A stretch of DNA of 64,000 nt from Tetrastigma voinierianum (GCA_016808115.1 JAEQBH010001852.1:372001-436000); one strand, 5' to 3'. Positions 1 through 12,199 are shown, numbered from the stretch's first letter. Numbers and translations are program-made. The notes: generated by a model from the letters alone, not told the origin.

Positions 1-536
1 TGGTATTAGTGTACTTATATGAACCCTATTGGAAGGTAAGAAGAATACCTGGTCCTCCAATCATTCCTCTTGTAGGGCATCTTCCCTTGATGGCTAAGCA
101 TGGACATGATGTTTTCTCTATCCTTGCCAAAAGATATGGTCCAATTTTCAGGTGAGTTCATCATCATTTCCTGTACATGTCTTGGCGGATTTAGATAGGC
201 TCGGGGGTATTTAGTAAAAAAAAATGTTTCTATCCTGTCTAGTTCATGAAGTATAATGCTCAATGTTTTAAAAAGATAAGATATAAGGAAGGAGAGGGTG
301 TTGGATTCAAATCCCAATGGACACAAACAGAACAGAAAAATAGGACAATGGAGCAAGTTTAAGATTTTTTATTTCAATGAGGGTAATATAATTTGAAAAA
401 CTAAATATTTAAATATTTTTTAACTTTCACTACAATAAAATTTTAAAATGCCTCCACTAGGTATATGATGGATAAATCGCATCGGTGGGAACGATAGTTC
501 ACTACGCATTATAGCTAAAATATTCTTGTAAATAAA

Positions 537-540
<4 letters not shown>

Positions 541-565
<25 letters not shown>
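541..565. repeat. (TA)n microsatellite
   Basis: A run of alternating T and A of about 25 bases in intron 1 of the first CYP711A copy. Confidence 0.8.
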
Positions 566-567
<2 letters not shown>

Positions 568-1250
568 CGAAACTTGAATTTAATGAGTCATAGAGTTACC
601 TCTACCTTAATTTGAATATTTGTTCCCGAGTGTGAGCTTCGTTCTCGCACTCTCATAGTTATAAGGACTTTTAAAGGTCTAATGCTCTGAATTAATGTTT
701 GTGGAATAGGCTTCATGTGGGAAGACAGCCACTGGTGATAATAGCAGATGCAGAGCTTTGCAGGGAAGTTGGAATCAAGAAATTCAAAGAGATTACCAAC
801 AGAAGCGTTCCCTATTCTGTTGCAGTTAGCTCTCTTCACGTCAATGGTCTCTTCTTCGCCAAGTATATATATATCTCTCCCTCCATAACTCCATGAACAT
901 GGACAAGACTCCACCTGCATTTATATTAATTCTAGTTGAAGTGTTTTAAGATATAATTAAAATTATTTTCAGATTTCAATATTGGAAAACCCGTGTTTTC
1001 AATATGATTCTATAGAAAATAATTGTGTTTCAAGTAAATAGTGTGTGGAAATGCTAAGCAATAAAGTATAGGTATTAATATCATAGAGTCACTAACATAA
1101 TGCTTGATTGTCGGTGAATGCTCTGATTTATTAAGATAATACGCAGATCTTATTATATTTGGCTTTGATTATTTTTATGGCTGTAGTGAACCATGTCGTT
1201 TTAATTAACATGCATTTTTACAATTATTCTCAAATCAATGAGTTCCAGAG

Positions 1251-1578
1251 CAATGTTTTAAAAAATTTAAGCCGAACCGATCAATTAAAGCGTGAATTGA
1301 CAAGGCAATTTTAATTCAGGTTAAAAGTGTTTTCTTTTAGCGTTGAACGATGGTTGAAGCCGCCCAGAACGAGTTGTACGGTCAACCAATGGTTGAAACG
1401 GTTGAATCAGCGATTGAACCGATAAAATCCATTTATAATTATTTTTAGTTTTAATAATATATTAATTATCTATTTATGACATCACCAGTTCAACCATAGT
1501 TTAACTGTCGGTTCAACCAGTGAATGGTGAAACGATAACTTTTATAATTCAATCATCAATCCGATTTTTAAAACATTG
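1251..1578. mobile_element. hAT-like MITE
   Basis: The left end CAATGTTTTAAAAA is mirrored by the right end, which closes with TTTTTAAAACATTG, giving terminal inverted repeats of about 14 bp. The interior is rich in GTTCAACC and GGTTGAAC in both orientations, as in common eudicot hAT-type MITEs with these termini. The 8 bases outside each end (TTCCAGAG and GTTGAAAC) do not match, so no target duplication survives or the ends are slightly off. It lies between exon 2 and the copia remnant. Confidence 0.6.
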
Positions 1579-1721
1579 GTTGAAACACAAGTTTCCCTCA
1601 CTGTTTATCAAATGTTTTTTTAACAAATATTTTAAAGAAAATAATATTTTTCATGCTAAAGAATATTTTTTAGAAACTTGTAATTGTTTAAAGGGTAGTT
1701 TAGTACCAACGAACATATAAG

Positions 1722-1820
1722 TGAGATGGTTGGGGGTCTCTTCTAACTTAACTAGTGGTCTCAAGTTTAAGTCCCAGGAATGCAACTGTATTATGTGGTA
1801 GAGGTTTACTGTGTTAGATT
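1722..1820 (+). repeat. tRNA-derived SINE-like fragment
   Basis: Contains a degenerate pol III B-box-like stretch (AGTTTAAGTCCC) followed by AGGAATGCAACTGT, the usual layout of plant tRNA-derived SINEs. A related stretch lies at 36490-36600. Fragmentary, with no clear poly-A tail or target duplication. Confidence 0.4.
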
Positions 1821-2789
1821 TACATGTTAGATTTACAACATTAATCCAAGATCGATGAGTAGTTGATATAGAACAAATCTAAAACACGGAAATCAAAATA
1901 CATACCTGATTGATGTGCCATGTTAAAAATTCTGCAGTCGTATCGAGATGTCTTTGATTGAAAGCAATGCGGCCCAGGCGCCTCTCCACGATCCTCTTTC
2001 CCACTAAGGTTTTACTATTTCTTGTGTGTTCACCAATAGTGAGCACGCATATAGAAGACGGGAGAGGGGCTGGCAGATAATAATAATCATTTTGAGCCCT
2101 CCATCAAAGCAGCTTTAATTCCGGCCCTATACCTTTCATATCCACTTATTATAAATATAAATATATATTTCTTGAGACGAACCTAGACCAAACCGTATTG
2201 AATCACATAAATGGTTGAAGCTTTCTTGGTTCTACATTAAAATCTGTTTTTCTCAAAACAAAAAAATCAATTAGCCCATACTTAAAAAATGTTCCGACAT
2301 TCTCAGCAGGCAATGCTAAGGTGAGTTTATGAATTTTAGAAACAGTTAAAAGACTCTCGGATCGGGGCCAACAACGTAGTGGCACAAAATAAACATCTCG
2401 ACTCGATGGGTCCAATGCAAAAATAATGCCGAGCTGTGGCGGTGAGCATCTCGAATTGATACAATACCTTCCCGCAATCCACAAGCACTAAAATTGCATC
2501 GACATGGATTCTAAGTGTGATAAAAGTGTAGTGCGTGTCAACACTGTGATTCAAAATAAATAAACATGTTGACAACACATTCGGTCCTCTTTATGGTTTC
2601 ATAGAAACCACTGTGTGGACTACATCCCCTTTAGTAACGAGAGAAGTCTGCAAACTTTATGTCATAAGACCTTTATAACGTATGAGCTCATAAAAGTTTA
2701 TACATTCCTGAAACATGCACAAGTAATATAAGGTAATAAACAAAAATAACCACAAGTGGGAGCTGGCTGGAATGTATTATGCAAGCATC
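1821..2789. other. Non-coding stretch, possible 3' end of the copia remnant
   Basis: No recognisable gene. The part from about 2200 adjoins the RNase H end of the antisense copia element and may contain its 3' untranslated region and LTR. I could not find a matching second LTR, so this is not claimed. Confidence 0.3.
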
Positions 2790-5700
2790 ATGAATAACAA
2801 GAGTACATCACATACTCCAGTAACTCGGTATCAAAAGATGTAGCAAGACCCGTCGCAAAACATGGCATTAAATCCAGCAGTGCAAGCCTTTGGTTAGTGG
2901 ACCAACAAGCATTCTATCAGTAGTAATATGGACTACCTCTATGTCCCCATTATCTACCCAACCTCTAAGCTTGAAGTATTTCAACTCTATGTACTTTGCT
3001 CCTCCAGTATTCTTGGTACTCTTGGCAAAAGAAACAACACTAGAGTTATCGAGAGAGCTTTAGTGGTCTGGATAGACTCAACAATCTTGAGTCTAGAAAT
3101 AAATTGACCACTTAGCATGAGCACCGGTTTCATAACGAGCAACAATTTCAGGCTTCCATTGTGAAAGCCTGATGATTGTAGAACTCTTCAATGCTTCCAC
3201 TGTGAGTGTAAAAATGGCACGTGGTAGACTTTGTCATGCGGCCTGGCCAGGCTTCGTCGGCATCGCCAACGATCACTTTACGAGGTCATCCACTTCTCTA
3301 TATACAAGCATATGGTCTTTAGTTTTATATGAATACCGCGAGAACCTTTTTCTGCGTGCTTGTACTCATTTCGAGGATTAGAGATAACGTCCAGGGCGCT
3401 TCTTGCATAGGCAATATCAGGTCCTATTTGCTATGAGCATCAAGCTCCCCACCAAACACTACTATAAGAATATCCTTTATAGCGACCTTCTCAACATCAT
3501 TTTTAGGGCATTGATCTTTAAATAGATCTTGAGGAATCCACGATATTCTCTTCAAAATCTAGAGTAGCGACATCATGAAACTTTAAATACCATTGCCTCT
3601 AGAGCTGCCCCAAACCATAGATGAACTCTGAAGTCTACACACATCATATGCTCTTTTCCATCGACTACAAAACCCTCATTGTTGCATATACACTTCCTCG
3701 TAAAGATCTCGAATTCGGAAAAATTATGCTTAACATTAATGCGAGTGCAATTCAAAATTAAAATGCGCCGTCGATGCCATGATTATTCTAAAGGGTCTTT
3801 AGAAGATACGGAGAAAAGGTCATGTGTAATCAACCCCTTCCTTTGTAATATACCTTTGCAACTAATCTAGCTAAACCTTTCAATTTTCCCTTTAGCATTT
3901 TCTTGGTTTAAAAACCCATTTGCAACCTATGGGTTTAAAATTTTCAAGCATCTCTGCAAATCAAACACCATTATTAATGCATCGACAACATCTCTTCTTT
4001 CTGTGGCTTTATTCCATTTATCATCTTTTGTGGACTATAGACAGCATCAAGAAAAATAACAAGATCTATGACCTCCCGATATCATGTCAGCCTCACGGAG
4101 TAAGCCGCACCAGTCATCGGGCAATGCGGGCCCTCCTTTCTCTTTGAGATCTCTAAGAGGCATAGGTTGAAGATTATGCCAATTCCAGCCAGTCTCAGGT
4201 GTATTCTCGTTAGCATTTGCGAGGATTAGAACAGCGTTACTGATTCAAGTCCTTCACCTTGCACTGGAATGGTTATAATCCTTTCTTGCATTATGGGCAA
4301 AATAATCGGATCAACAGAAGACTGTGTAGACAGTGATTCACTTGACTGGGAGCTAGAACTATCAATGTGATCCTCGAGAAATTTTGCATTCAAGGACTCA
4401 ACGATCTCGTATGATGCCGGGACAATAAAATCTAAAGCCCTTGGGCGAAATTGGGTGTAGATGAAAAGCCTGATCTTAGTTCTAGAGGATCAAGATTTCC
4501 TTTCATGAGGATTATAAACCCTCATACATGGGACACACCCATTACCTTTAGGTGGTTTTTAAAGCCCGGGTTTCTATTGGTCCAAAGTTCAAAAAGGAGT
4601 TTGGGCACAAACTTACTAGGCACTACATTGGGATATACATGAATTGTTTGACTACCCAGAAAAGTTAGAGGCAATTTGGTTACTTATCATACTTCTTACC
4701 ATATCCAGTAAGGTTCGATTTCGACCTTCGCAACCCCATTTGCTTTCGGGTGTTCAGGCATTGTATCTTGAGGCTTTATGCCACAAGGCGTAAAAAATTC
4801 AGCAAAAGGTCCCAAACATTGTCCTAAATCTCCATGTTTCCCTTAATGACTACCACCTCTATCTGACTTGACAATTTTAACATTTCCCAATTGCTTCTCA
4901 ACCTGGGTCTTGAATTTAAACCTTTCTAAAGCTTGAGACTTGTAATCAAATACACATATCCATATCTAGAAAAATCATTAATAAAGGTCACAAAGAAACT
5001 TTTGCCACAAAGAGAGTGAGAATAAGGTCCACTAATATCTGTGTGAATCAGTTCTAAAAGTTCACTACTACGAGTAGCACCTTGTTGCTTTCTGGTTTTA
5101 GTTAATTTACCTTTAATGCAGTCCACACATGATTCAATATTATCATAAACCATCTGGGGCAAAATTTGACTTTTGATTAATCTTCCTATTCTTTCTTGAG
5201 AGATATGACCTAACCTTTTATGCCATAGAGAATAGGAATTTTCGTTCATTAAAGTTCTTTTGGTTCCCGCATTATCGACATGGAACGCAATGGTATCTGA
5301 ATTTAAATCTAATTGATATAAACCATCACGCAACAAACATTCACCAACAATAGATGAATTCAAAGACACTTCAACCTTTTTATTCCCAAGTGAAATGATA
5401 TCGGACTCATCCAAGCTTTAAGTGACACCAAACTCCGTCTCATGGATGGTACAAAAGCAGTGTTCTCTAAGATAATCCTAAAACCAGACCTAAAATGCAA
5501 AGCTATGGTGCCAATAAACAAGACATCAACTTTGACTCCATTCCCCACATGCAAGTTAATCTCTCCTTCACTTGGTTGGCGCTTGGTTATGAACCCCTGC
5601 AAGGAATTAGCTATATGAATAGGACTACCACTATCTAACCACCAAGAGTTTGGCGGTACAACCACCAAAGAAGCATCAAGACAAACAAAGGTTATGTTAT

Positions 5701-6055
5701 TACCTTTCTTATTCTTCCTTTCTAACCAAACATCTTGACTGTGCTTCTTCTTATGACCTTTCTTGCAAAACCAACAGGTGTTAGGTTTCTTAATGTCAGG
5801 TTTGGGACCTCCTGCATTATGGGACTTATTGTTTTTGTTCTATTGTTGGGAACCTTTGCCAAGTTGTCCTTTCTTGTGGTTAGAGGCAGAAGCTTGTCCA
5901 GAAACACCTTTGCTATGGGAAAACTACTGTATTAGATTCACAGACTCACCATGCTCTCTCTTAATTCTTTCCTCCTCTTGAACACACACAGAAATCAGTT
6001 GGTTCACACTCCAAGTCTCACTAAACAAACCCATGGATTCTTTCTTTTTAACTTG
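2790..6055 (-). mobile_element. Decayed Ty1/copia retrotransposon (gag-pol remnant)
   Basis: Read on the minus strand the domains run in copia order. Gag zinc knuckle near 5722-5800 (CWFCKKGH, last Cys lost). Aspartic protease at 5360-5668 with WWLDSGSPIHIAN. GAG-pre-integrase and integrase start at 4926-5414 (LWHKRLGH, then HTDISGPY, FINDFSRYGYVYL). Reverse transcriptase scraps at about 3400-3760 (YGL...RQWYLKFHDV). RNase H at about 2840-3130 (LDNSSVVSFAKSTKNTGGAK, later PLTKGL). The protease-before-integrase-before-RT order identifies copia. Frameshifts, stops and internal deletions make it inactive. Neither LTR was identified, and the gag end stops just before the CYP711A exon 4 acceptor at 6070-6071. 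It lies antisense within the first P450 copy. Confidence 0.85.
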
Positions 6056-6180
6056 ATTTTCTTGACAGCAGGTTGTGAAAGAGGCTTTGAGGTTTCATTC
6101 ATTCGCCCCATTACTTGGAAGAGAAACATCTACCCAAGTAGAGGTGGGAGGTTATGTTCTCCCAAAGGTATGCATCATTG

Positions 6181-6846
6181 ATCTTTTTTATTATTATAAT
6201 CGTGGTTGTTCTGACAAGTTTACAGACATTCCAACCAATTTTACGAGATGCTGAAATTAACGATCTCCTTTAACCTCGAAGGGACTCAAATCAGTGCAGA
6301 ATAATTTGACTGTTGTAGAAAAAACCCTAGTGAAGGAGAATATTACCCCCACATCAACTTAGAATTCCTTAGGACACCTTCAAATTAATCTCTAACAAAC
6401 CCTAAAAGTATAACATATAAAAATATTTAGTTAAATGACATTAAATAATCAAAAATTTGCAAATCTAACCATTTCCATTTTTTTTCTTGAAAAATAACTT
6501 GTTAAAGACAAAAATACCTTTTATCCTTTTAGGTATTTACATGTGTCTTATAAAGGAAATTATTATTTTTACAAGAAAACAATGTGACCATTTTTATCAA
6601 AATATGATTAAAAAATTGATGTATGATTGGATTTCCGAAATTCATGTTTTAAAAGGGTCTTTTAACCAAATCACTCTTACATATATTTATAAGCATCCCA
6701 AAACCAAACAGGCTCATACCTCAATAAGATAATAGTGGGATGTAAAATCCCTAAAAAAAAAAAATCCATAATATTTCATCGTAGAACTTTTTCATAGTTC
6801 ACTAAATCCAACTCTAACAACATCTTTATTTTTCTATTGAATGTAG
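6181..6846 (+). other. Intron 4 of CYP711A copy 1
   Basis: AT-rich sequence between donor GT (6168) and acceptor AG (6845-6846). No other gene is seen in it. Confidence 0.7.
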
Positions 6847-7519
6847 GGCACTTGGATCTGGATGGCACCAGGGGTTCTATCAAAAGATCCAAAGAACTTC
6901 CCGGCGCCGGAAAAGTTCCGGCCGGAGAGATTTGATCCAGATTGTGAAGAGGAGAAACAAAGGCATCCTTATGCATGGATACCTTTCGGAATCGGCCCTA
7001 GAGCATGCCTAGGAGTGAAGTTTGCATGGCAAGAATTGAAGCTCACCCTCATTCATCTCTACCATAACTATGTTTTTCGCCATTCCCCCTCCATGGAAAG
7101 ACCTCTGGAATTTGAGTATGATTTTCTTCTCAGCTTCAAACATGGCGTCAAGCTCAGAGCCATCAAAAGAAAAGTAGAAAACCATGAAATATGATGTTTA
7201 CTTGGCTTGGCTCATTATGGCTTTTAAGTTGTCTTCTTCATTCTTCTTTTTCTTCTTGTCTTTACTGTTCAACACTCGAGGTGGTGATATTTTGATCGTT
7301 TGGATGACAGTACAAATAAAGGAGATCAAATCATGTTTCATAATCTGAGACTTGAAAATAAACATATAGAGATTATATATTTGTTGTCTTTTTCGTATTA
7401 TAGTAAGATCAAATAAAGAAACATGGGAATGTTAGGTTATGATTTTAAACTGTTAAACGGTTTTTTTTTGGCTCTTTTGTCTTTCAAATTTAGTGTTTTG
7501 TTTGTTCATCATGTTTTTC

Positions 7520-7725
7520 ATAACAAATGAAACTGGGAACCTTTGAAAACACGGAGTACATTTTGTTGTTATCTAAAAACTGTTTTTGTTCTTTGAATTT
7601 AGTGTTTTACGTGTTCTCATTGTTTTTCATAACAAAAGACAAATATGAACCAAACACATTCTCTGTATTTTTCTTGTTCTTCTTATTTTTTAAAATAAAG
7701 CAGTTGCAAATCTTCAGCAACAATG
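7520..7725. repeat. Dispersed non-coding repeat (MITE-like family), copy 1
   Basis: Built around GTTTTCATAACAAA-type text, poly-T/CTTGTT runs and words such as TTTTTAAAAACTG. Related copies are at 37740-37935, 40600-40800 and 47365-47555, all in introns or flanks of the P450 and IQD genes. The best copy (47365-47555) starts near GGTTGGTTCCTG and ends near AATAAGCCC, but exact termini cannot be fixed by eye. Confidence 0.45.
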
Positions 7726-7737
7726 CTAAGACATTTA

Positions 7738-7741
<4 letters not shown>

Positions 7742-7811
<70 letters not shown>
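7742..7811. repeat. (AT)n microsatellite, about 70 bp
   Basis: Pure alternating AT just before the first copy of the short LTR at 7818. Open reading frames across it are artefacts of the repeat. Confidence 0.95.
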
Positions 7812-7813
<2 letters not shown>

Positions 7814-7817
7814 CATA

Positions 7818-8194
7818 TGATGGGGGCATGGGTAGATACATATCTGAACTAGATGGGATAGGAAGCTCAAGTTCAATTATTATTTTTATTATTATTAGTT
7901 ATTTATTTAATCGTACTTTTTAGGATTTATCTGTTAGTGTTTTTAGGATTTATCTGTTAGAATTTTTATGATTTATCTGTTTGAGTTTTTTAGGATTTAT
8001 TTGTTTAAGTTTTTTAGGATTTATGCGGTTAGGATTTTGGGATTTATCATTGGGATTTTCTTTTGGTCCCTATAAATAGCATCTTATGTTATTGTTTGAT
8101 AGATTTGATATAATATTGAAAAAGAGCGAGAATTTCGTTTATTTATTTGTTTGCTTTTTCTTAATTTTGTTATTTTTAGTGGCGAGCTACATCA
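7818..8194 (+). mobile_element. Short LTR copy 1 (TRIM-like family)
   Basis: Starts TGATGGGGGCATGG and ends ATCA, followed after two bases by a degenerate initiator-Met primer-binding site (TTAGTATCCACGGC against the expected TGGTATCAGAGC). It shares the block AGATGGGATAGGAAGCTCAA with copies at 9598, 10632 and 11754. A TATA-like TATAAATAGC lies at 8071-8080. Length is about 377 bp. Confidence 0.75.
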
Positions 8195-9597
8195 ATTTAG
8201 TATCCACGGCATAACCGATCGAGATCAAGTTATTATTTTGTCTGCGTCGATTTGGTATCAGGCTTTAACGATCAGAATGTGATTATTTCCTTGTCTGTTT
8301 CTTTGAATCGTTCTTGCCTTCATTTTGAAAACCAATATCGGGCGTCATCCGTCGACTCTTAGACCTTTACCGCCCAGACTCCCGCGGAAATTTTGAACAA
8401 AATCCAACCCTTTTCGATTTACGCAATCTCCGCGATAACGAGATCAAGAATGACTTCTGATTTATTTTGATTGGCGTGCGAGACAAACTAGAGAAGAGGA
8501 TTAAGCTTCTTTGATTGACACTAGTTAAATTGCATCGAGAATTTAACAATAGAGAAATTTTTACAAGGAAGAAGTTTACAGAGGCTTCTTTAATCGGATT
8601 TTCTTTTGGGTCTCACACTTTTGTCAAATGCTGTATGCCACAACCCGATATATATGTTATTATATATCTAAGTTGATAATTGATGATGAGAACATGATGT
8701 TTGTTGTTCTGACGTCGTTCCTGCACGATTTTAGTTTCTATTCTCTCTTTGCGGGTTGCTTCCTTCTATTTCGCTGGATATCTCGCCTTTGCTCCTGATC
8801 TATCATTGCTTGCCTTCATCATTGCACGACTTTTTGTTTAAACACAACCTCGCTAAAGAATTGTAGGCGATCTAAAGTTCTTCATCGAATATATTTCTTT
8901 TATTTTGAAAGCTTCGGTTAATATTTGTGGTATTTAAGTATATCCTTGTTTGATTGTTTTAGGTTTTAAGTTCTTTGATAGAGCATAAGAGTATTTAAAA
9001 TAAAAAATAAAAATTTGTTTTTTTAGTGACTCGTGCACTGCATGATATATAATCACATTACATTTTTTAGATTTGTGTTTGTTGCATTAACATATAGTTT
9101 ATAAATTTCATTCACTCGGTGGAATTTTAGAGAAAAGAGATCCTATCTCGAGCGTATCGTGGCAAAGTGATATTGTTGCGTCTTGCTTCTTCACACAGCA
9201 GGTAGTCCAATTGAGAGACTCGATAATTTTGACTTAAGACTACAAGCCTTATCTCAAGATCTAAATGATAGTCTAGTTTGTATTACCGTGCGTCATGATG
9301 CCAACTAACATAATTTGATTCACGTGTGCATGGTGGTAATTTAAATTCGATGTGTGGTCAATTGACTCAACGTCAATGCGCCTCGAACAACAAACTCATG
9401 CAATAAATAAAAAAATGGACTTGCTTTGAAAACATCTGGGTAAACATGAGATAGTGACTATGTCGATGAAACTGTTAGGAAACACATCGAGGTCACCACA
9501 CCTTTGGGGAGTTTAAGTCCTTCTAGAGTTCGCATGTCGATGCGTTACGTAAAATGGTTTGCATGAAAATTTGGGTCAAATGAACTTAGGTGATCGA
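8195..9597 (+). other. Internal and flanking sequence between LTR copies 1 and 2
   Basis: Begins with PBS-like sequence, repeated once at 8247-8262 (CGATTTGGTATCAGGC). No open coding region or recognisable gag was found, and the later part does not match the internal units at 9907-10631 or 10967-11753. It may hold older unrelated sequence. Confidence 0.4.
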
Positions 9598-9906
9598 TAT
9601 CTAGGCCTAGATGGGATAGGAAGCTCAAGTTCAATTATTATTTTTATTATTATTAGTTATTTATTTAATCGTGCTTTTTAGATTTATCACGTTAGTGTTT
9701 AGGATTTATACATTTGAATTTTTAGGATTATCTGTATGATTTTTAGGATTTATCAGTTGGATTTTCTTTGATTAACTATAAATAACATTTGTATGTTATT
9801 ATTTTAATAGATTTGATATAAATATTGAAAAACTTGAGAATTTAGTTTTATTTATTTGTTTGCTTTCTTCTTAATTTTATTATTTTTAAATGTGAAACTG
9901 CGTCGA
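9598..9906 (+). repeat. Short LTR copy 2 (5'-truncated)
   Basis: Begins at ATCTAGGCCTAGATGGG, about 35 bp inside the full LTR, and ends CGTCGA before a PBS-like sequence. Contains the shared TTATTATTTTTATTATTATT block. Confidence 0.7.
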
Positions 9907-10631
9907 TTTAATTATCGAGCCTAACCGATCAGAATCAAGTTATTTATATTTGTTTCAAGTTCTTGATCAAGAGATCAAAGGCGCGTTTGTTAAGTTTGGG
10001 ACGGTCGCCAGTGTCTTAAAATTATTCTTACGTAATTTCAATCCATTCATTATTCTCTCACTGGCGACCCTCCTCGGTTGTCATCAGGCCGATCCGATCG
10101 CCGCTCAAAGCTCGACACCATTCTTTGCCCGATCGACACCGCTACTTCTATAAGGATCGGCGTTCTTCTCAGGATCAATCGCGCTCTGAAGTTGCTATGA
10201 CAAGTCACAGTCTTTGTGGTTATTGCCGTCATGGTCGTGATAACCACCACTCGCACGATTTCCCCAATCCATAGAACTTTCCGGTCTTTGCAACATCCAT
10301 TAGCGATACTGCGCTCTTTGTTCCAGGTTCGATCTCCTCTGGCGGTCTCGAATCAACTCATCGGAACCAAACACCAGGTTGGCATAAGAAGAAACTTGAC
10401 ATTAACATCCCCTTGGATGGGTTCACGGCCCGATCCATTTCTCCATGATCGCCAGCTCTAGTCAAAGAACATTCAACATTCAACCACAAATTCCAAGACT
10501 TTGGAAAAAAAATCAAACATGGGATATTCAAGAGTAAGCAAAAGAATGACAATATCGAACCAAAGGTCAACAAGATTTAGAAATTTTTCTTATCACTCTT
10601 CGGAGTCGAGTTCTTTTCAACCCGGAGGGAA

Positions 10632-10966
10632 TGATGGGGCATGGAGTAGACCCATATCTAGGCCTAGATGGGATAGGAAGCTCAAGTTCAATTATTATTT
10701 TTATTATTATTAGTTATTTGTTGATTTGTCGTGCCTTTAAGATTTATCTGTTGATGTTTTAAGGTTATGCATTAGAGTTTTAGGATTTATACGTTGAAAT
10801 TTTTAAGTTTATCAGATTTATGATTTTCTTTTGGTCCCTATAAATAGCACCTTATGTTATTGTTTTTGATAGATTTGATATAATATTGAAAAACTTGATA
10901 ATTTCGTTTTATTTGTTTGTTTGTTTTCTTCTTAATTTTATTATTTTTCGTAGCCGAGCTGCGTCA
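10632..10966 (+). repeat. Short LTR copy 3
   Basis: Starts TGATGGGGCATGG after a polypurine tract and ends CGTCA. The clearest PBS of the array, TGGTATCACAG, follows at 10970-10980, and a second PBS-like copy lies at 11029-11040. Confidence 0.75.
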
Positions 10967-11753
10967 ATTTGGTATCACAGCATAACTTCGATCCATGATC
11001 AAGTTATTATTTTTGTCCTGCGTCAATTTGGTATCGAGCTGCCCCGATCGAGATCGAGATTATTTCTATTTGTTTCAAGTTCTTGATCCGAAATCAGAGC
11101 TTCTTGTTTGTTCAGTTTGGGACAGTCCTTTGTGTCACAAAATTCACTAACCCAACTATCTTCGATCCCTTTCATTATTCTCTCTACTCGACGACCCTTC
11201 TCGGACTATCGTCCGACCGATCTGTTGCCCCCGGTCCAAAGCTCGACACCACTGCCCGATCGACACACTTCTTCTGGGATCCGAAATCGTTGCTTCTCGA
11301 GATCGAAACGCATCGCTCTGAGTTGCTATGACAAGTTTTGATCTTTGCGGTTATTACTTCGCCATAATTCGTGATAGCCACCACTCTTTTTGATTTCCGT
11401 CAGGAACTCGGTCTTTCAACATCCATTGACGATACCCTACGCTCTTGTTCCAGGTTGATCTCTCAGCCCAGTCTCGGAATCAACTCATCCGGAACCAAAC
11501 ACCAAGTTTGGCATAAGAAGAGAGCTTGACATCAACATCCCCTTGGATCCGATTCACCAGCCCGATCAAGCTCTCCATGGTCGCCAGCTCTAGTTAAAGA
11601 ACATTCAGCATTCAACCACAAATTCCAAGACTTTGGAAAAAAAATCAAACATGGGATATTCAGGAGTAAGCAAAAGAATGACAATATCGGGCCATTGTAT
11701 GGTTAGAAATTTTTCGATAACTCTTGATCGAGTTCTTTTAACTGGGAGGGGAA

Positions 11754-12126
11754 TGATGGAGCATGGAGTAGACCCATATCTAGACCTAGATGGGATAGGA
11801 AGATCAAGTTCAATTATTATTTTTATTATTATTAGTTGTTGTTGTCGTGCTTTGGGATTTATCTGTTAGTGTTTTGAGTTATCACATTGGGTACATGATT
11901 TATCTGTTTGAGTTTTTTAGGATTTATTTGTTTAAGTTTTTTAGGATTTATCTGTTATGATTTTTAGGATTTATCCATTAGGATTTTCTTTTGGTCCCTA
12001 TAAATAGCATCTTATGTTATTGTTTTTGATAGATTTGATATAATATTGAAAAACTTGAGAATTTCGTTTTATTTATTTGTTTGCTTTCTTCTTAATTTTA
12101 TTATTTTTCGTAGCCGAGCTACATCA
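11754..12126 (+). repeat. Short LTR copy 4
   Basis: Starts TGATGGAGCATGG after GGGAGGGGAA and ends ACATCA, followed by TGGTATC at 12130. The internal segment after it is cut after about 50 bp by the CACTA element. Confidence 0.75.
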
Positions 12127-12199
12127 ATTTGGTATCTTGACATAACTGATCGGTCGAGTTATTATTTTGTCTGCGTCACTATCACTACAAGAATGGGAG

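Larger units (their letters stand above)
1..7194 (+). pseudogene. MAX1-like (CYP711A): CYP711A (MAX1-type) cytochrome P450, copy 1, exon 3 missing
   Basis: CYP711A enzymes oxidise carlactone towards carlactonoic acid in strigolactone synthesis, at the ER membrane. Exons readable by comparison with copy 2 (39135-44075) and remembered family sequence: exon 1 tail 1-151 (proline-rich hinge PGPPIIPL, then YGPIFR, donor GT at 152); exon 2 710-862 (HVGRQPLVIIADAELCREVG); exon 4 6072-6167 (K-helix EALR inside KEALRF, ends LPK, donor GT at 6168); exon 5 6847-7194 (PERF, haem loop FGIGPRACLG, stop 7192-7194). The roughly 770-bp exon 3, with the I-helix and oxygen-binding AGxxT, is absent from 863-6071. 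Decayed copia sequence occupies much of that interval, up to just before the exon 4 acceptor. Exon 2 ends in phase 2 and exon 4 starts in phase 0, so skipping exon 3 breaks the frame. Exons 2, 4 and 5 are otherwise open with good splice sites, which suggests recent loss. The 5' end lies outside the window. Confidence 0.9.
9598..12177 (+). mobile_element. Tandem LTR-internal-LTR-internal-LTR array (TRIM-like)
   Basis: Three copies of one short LTR alternate with two homologous internal segments: LTR 9598-9906 (5' end truncated), internal 9907-10631, LTR 10632-10966, internal 10967-11753, LTR 11754-12126, then the start of another internal segment ending at the CACTA insertion. LTRs 3 and 4 begin TGATGG directly after a polypurine tract (GGAGGGAA and GGGAGGGGAA) and end in TCA before TTTGGTATC. 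The internals share a gag-like block with a decayed zinc knuckle (CGYCRHGRDNHH) near 10209-10250. About 0.75 kb of internal DNA with no pol places it among TRIM or small gag-derived elements. Sharing LTRs in tandem is the odd part; unequal or template-switch recombination is a likely cause (inference). Confidence 0.75.

Noticed and set aside
2750..2775. AAGTGGGAGCTGG as a copia polypurine tract
   Set aside because: It reads on the plus strand while the neighbouring copia remnant is on minus, and no LTR start follows.
7527..7876. Open frames on both strands across the AT microsatellite
   Set aside because: The long Ile-Tyr runs are just translated (AT)n; no domain and no conserved start.
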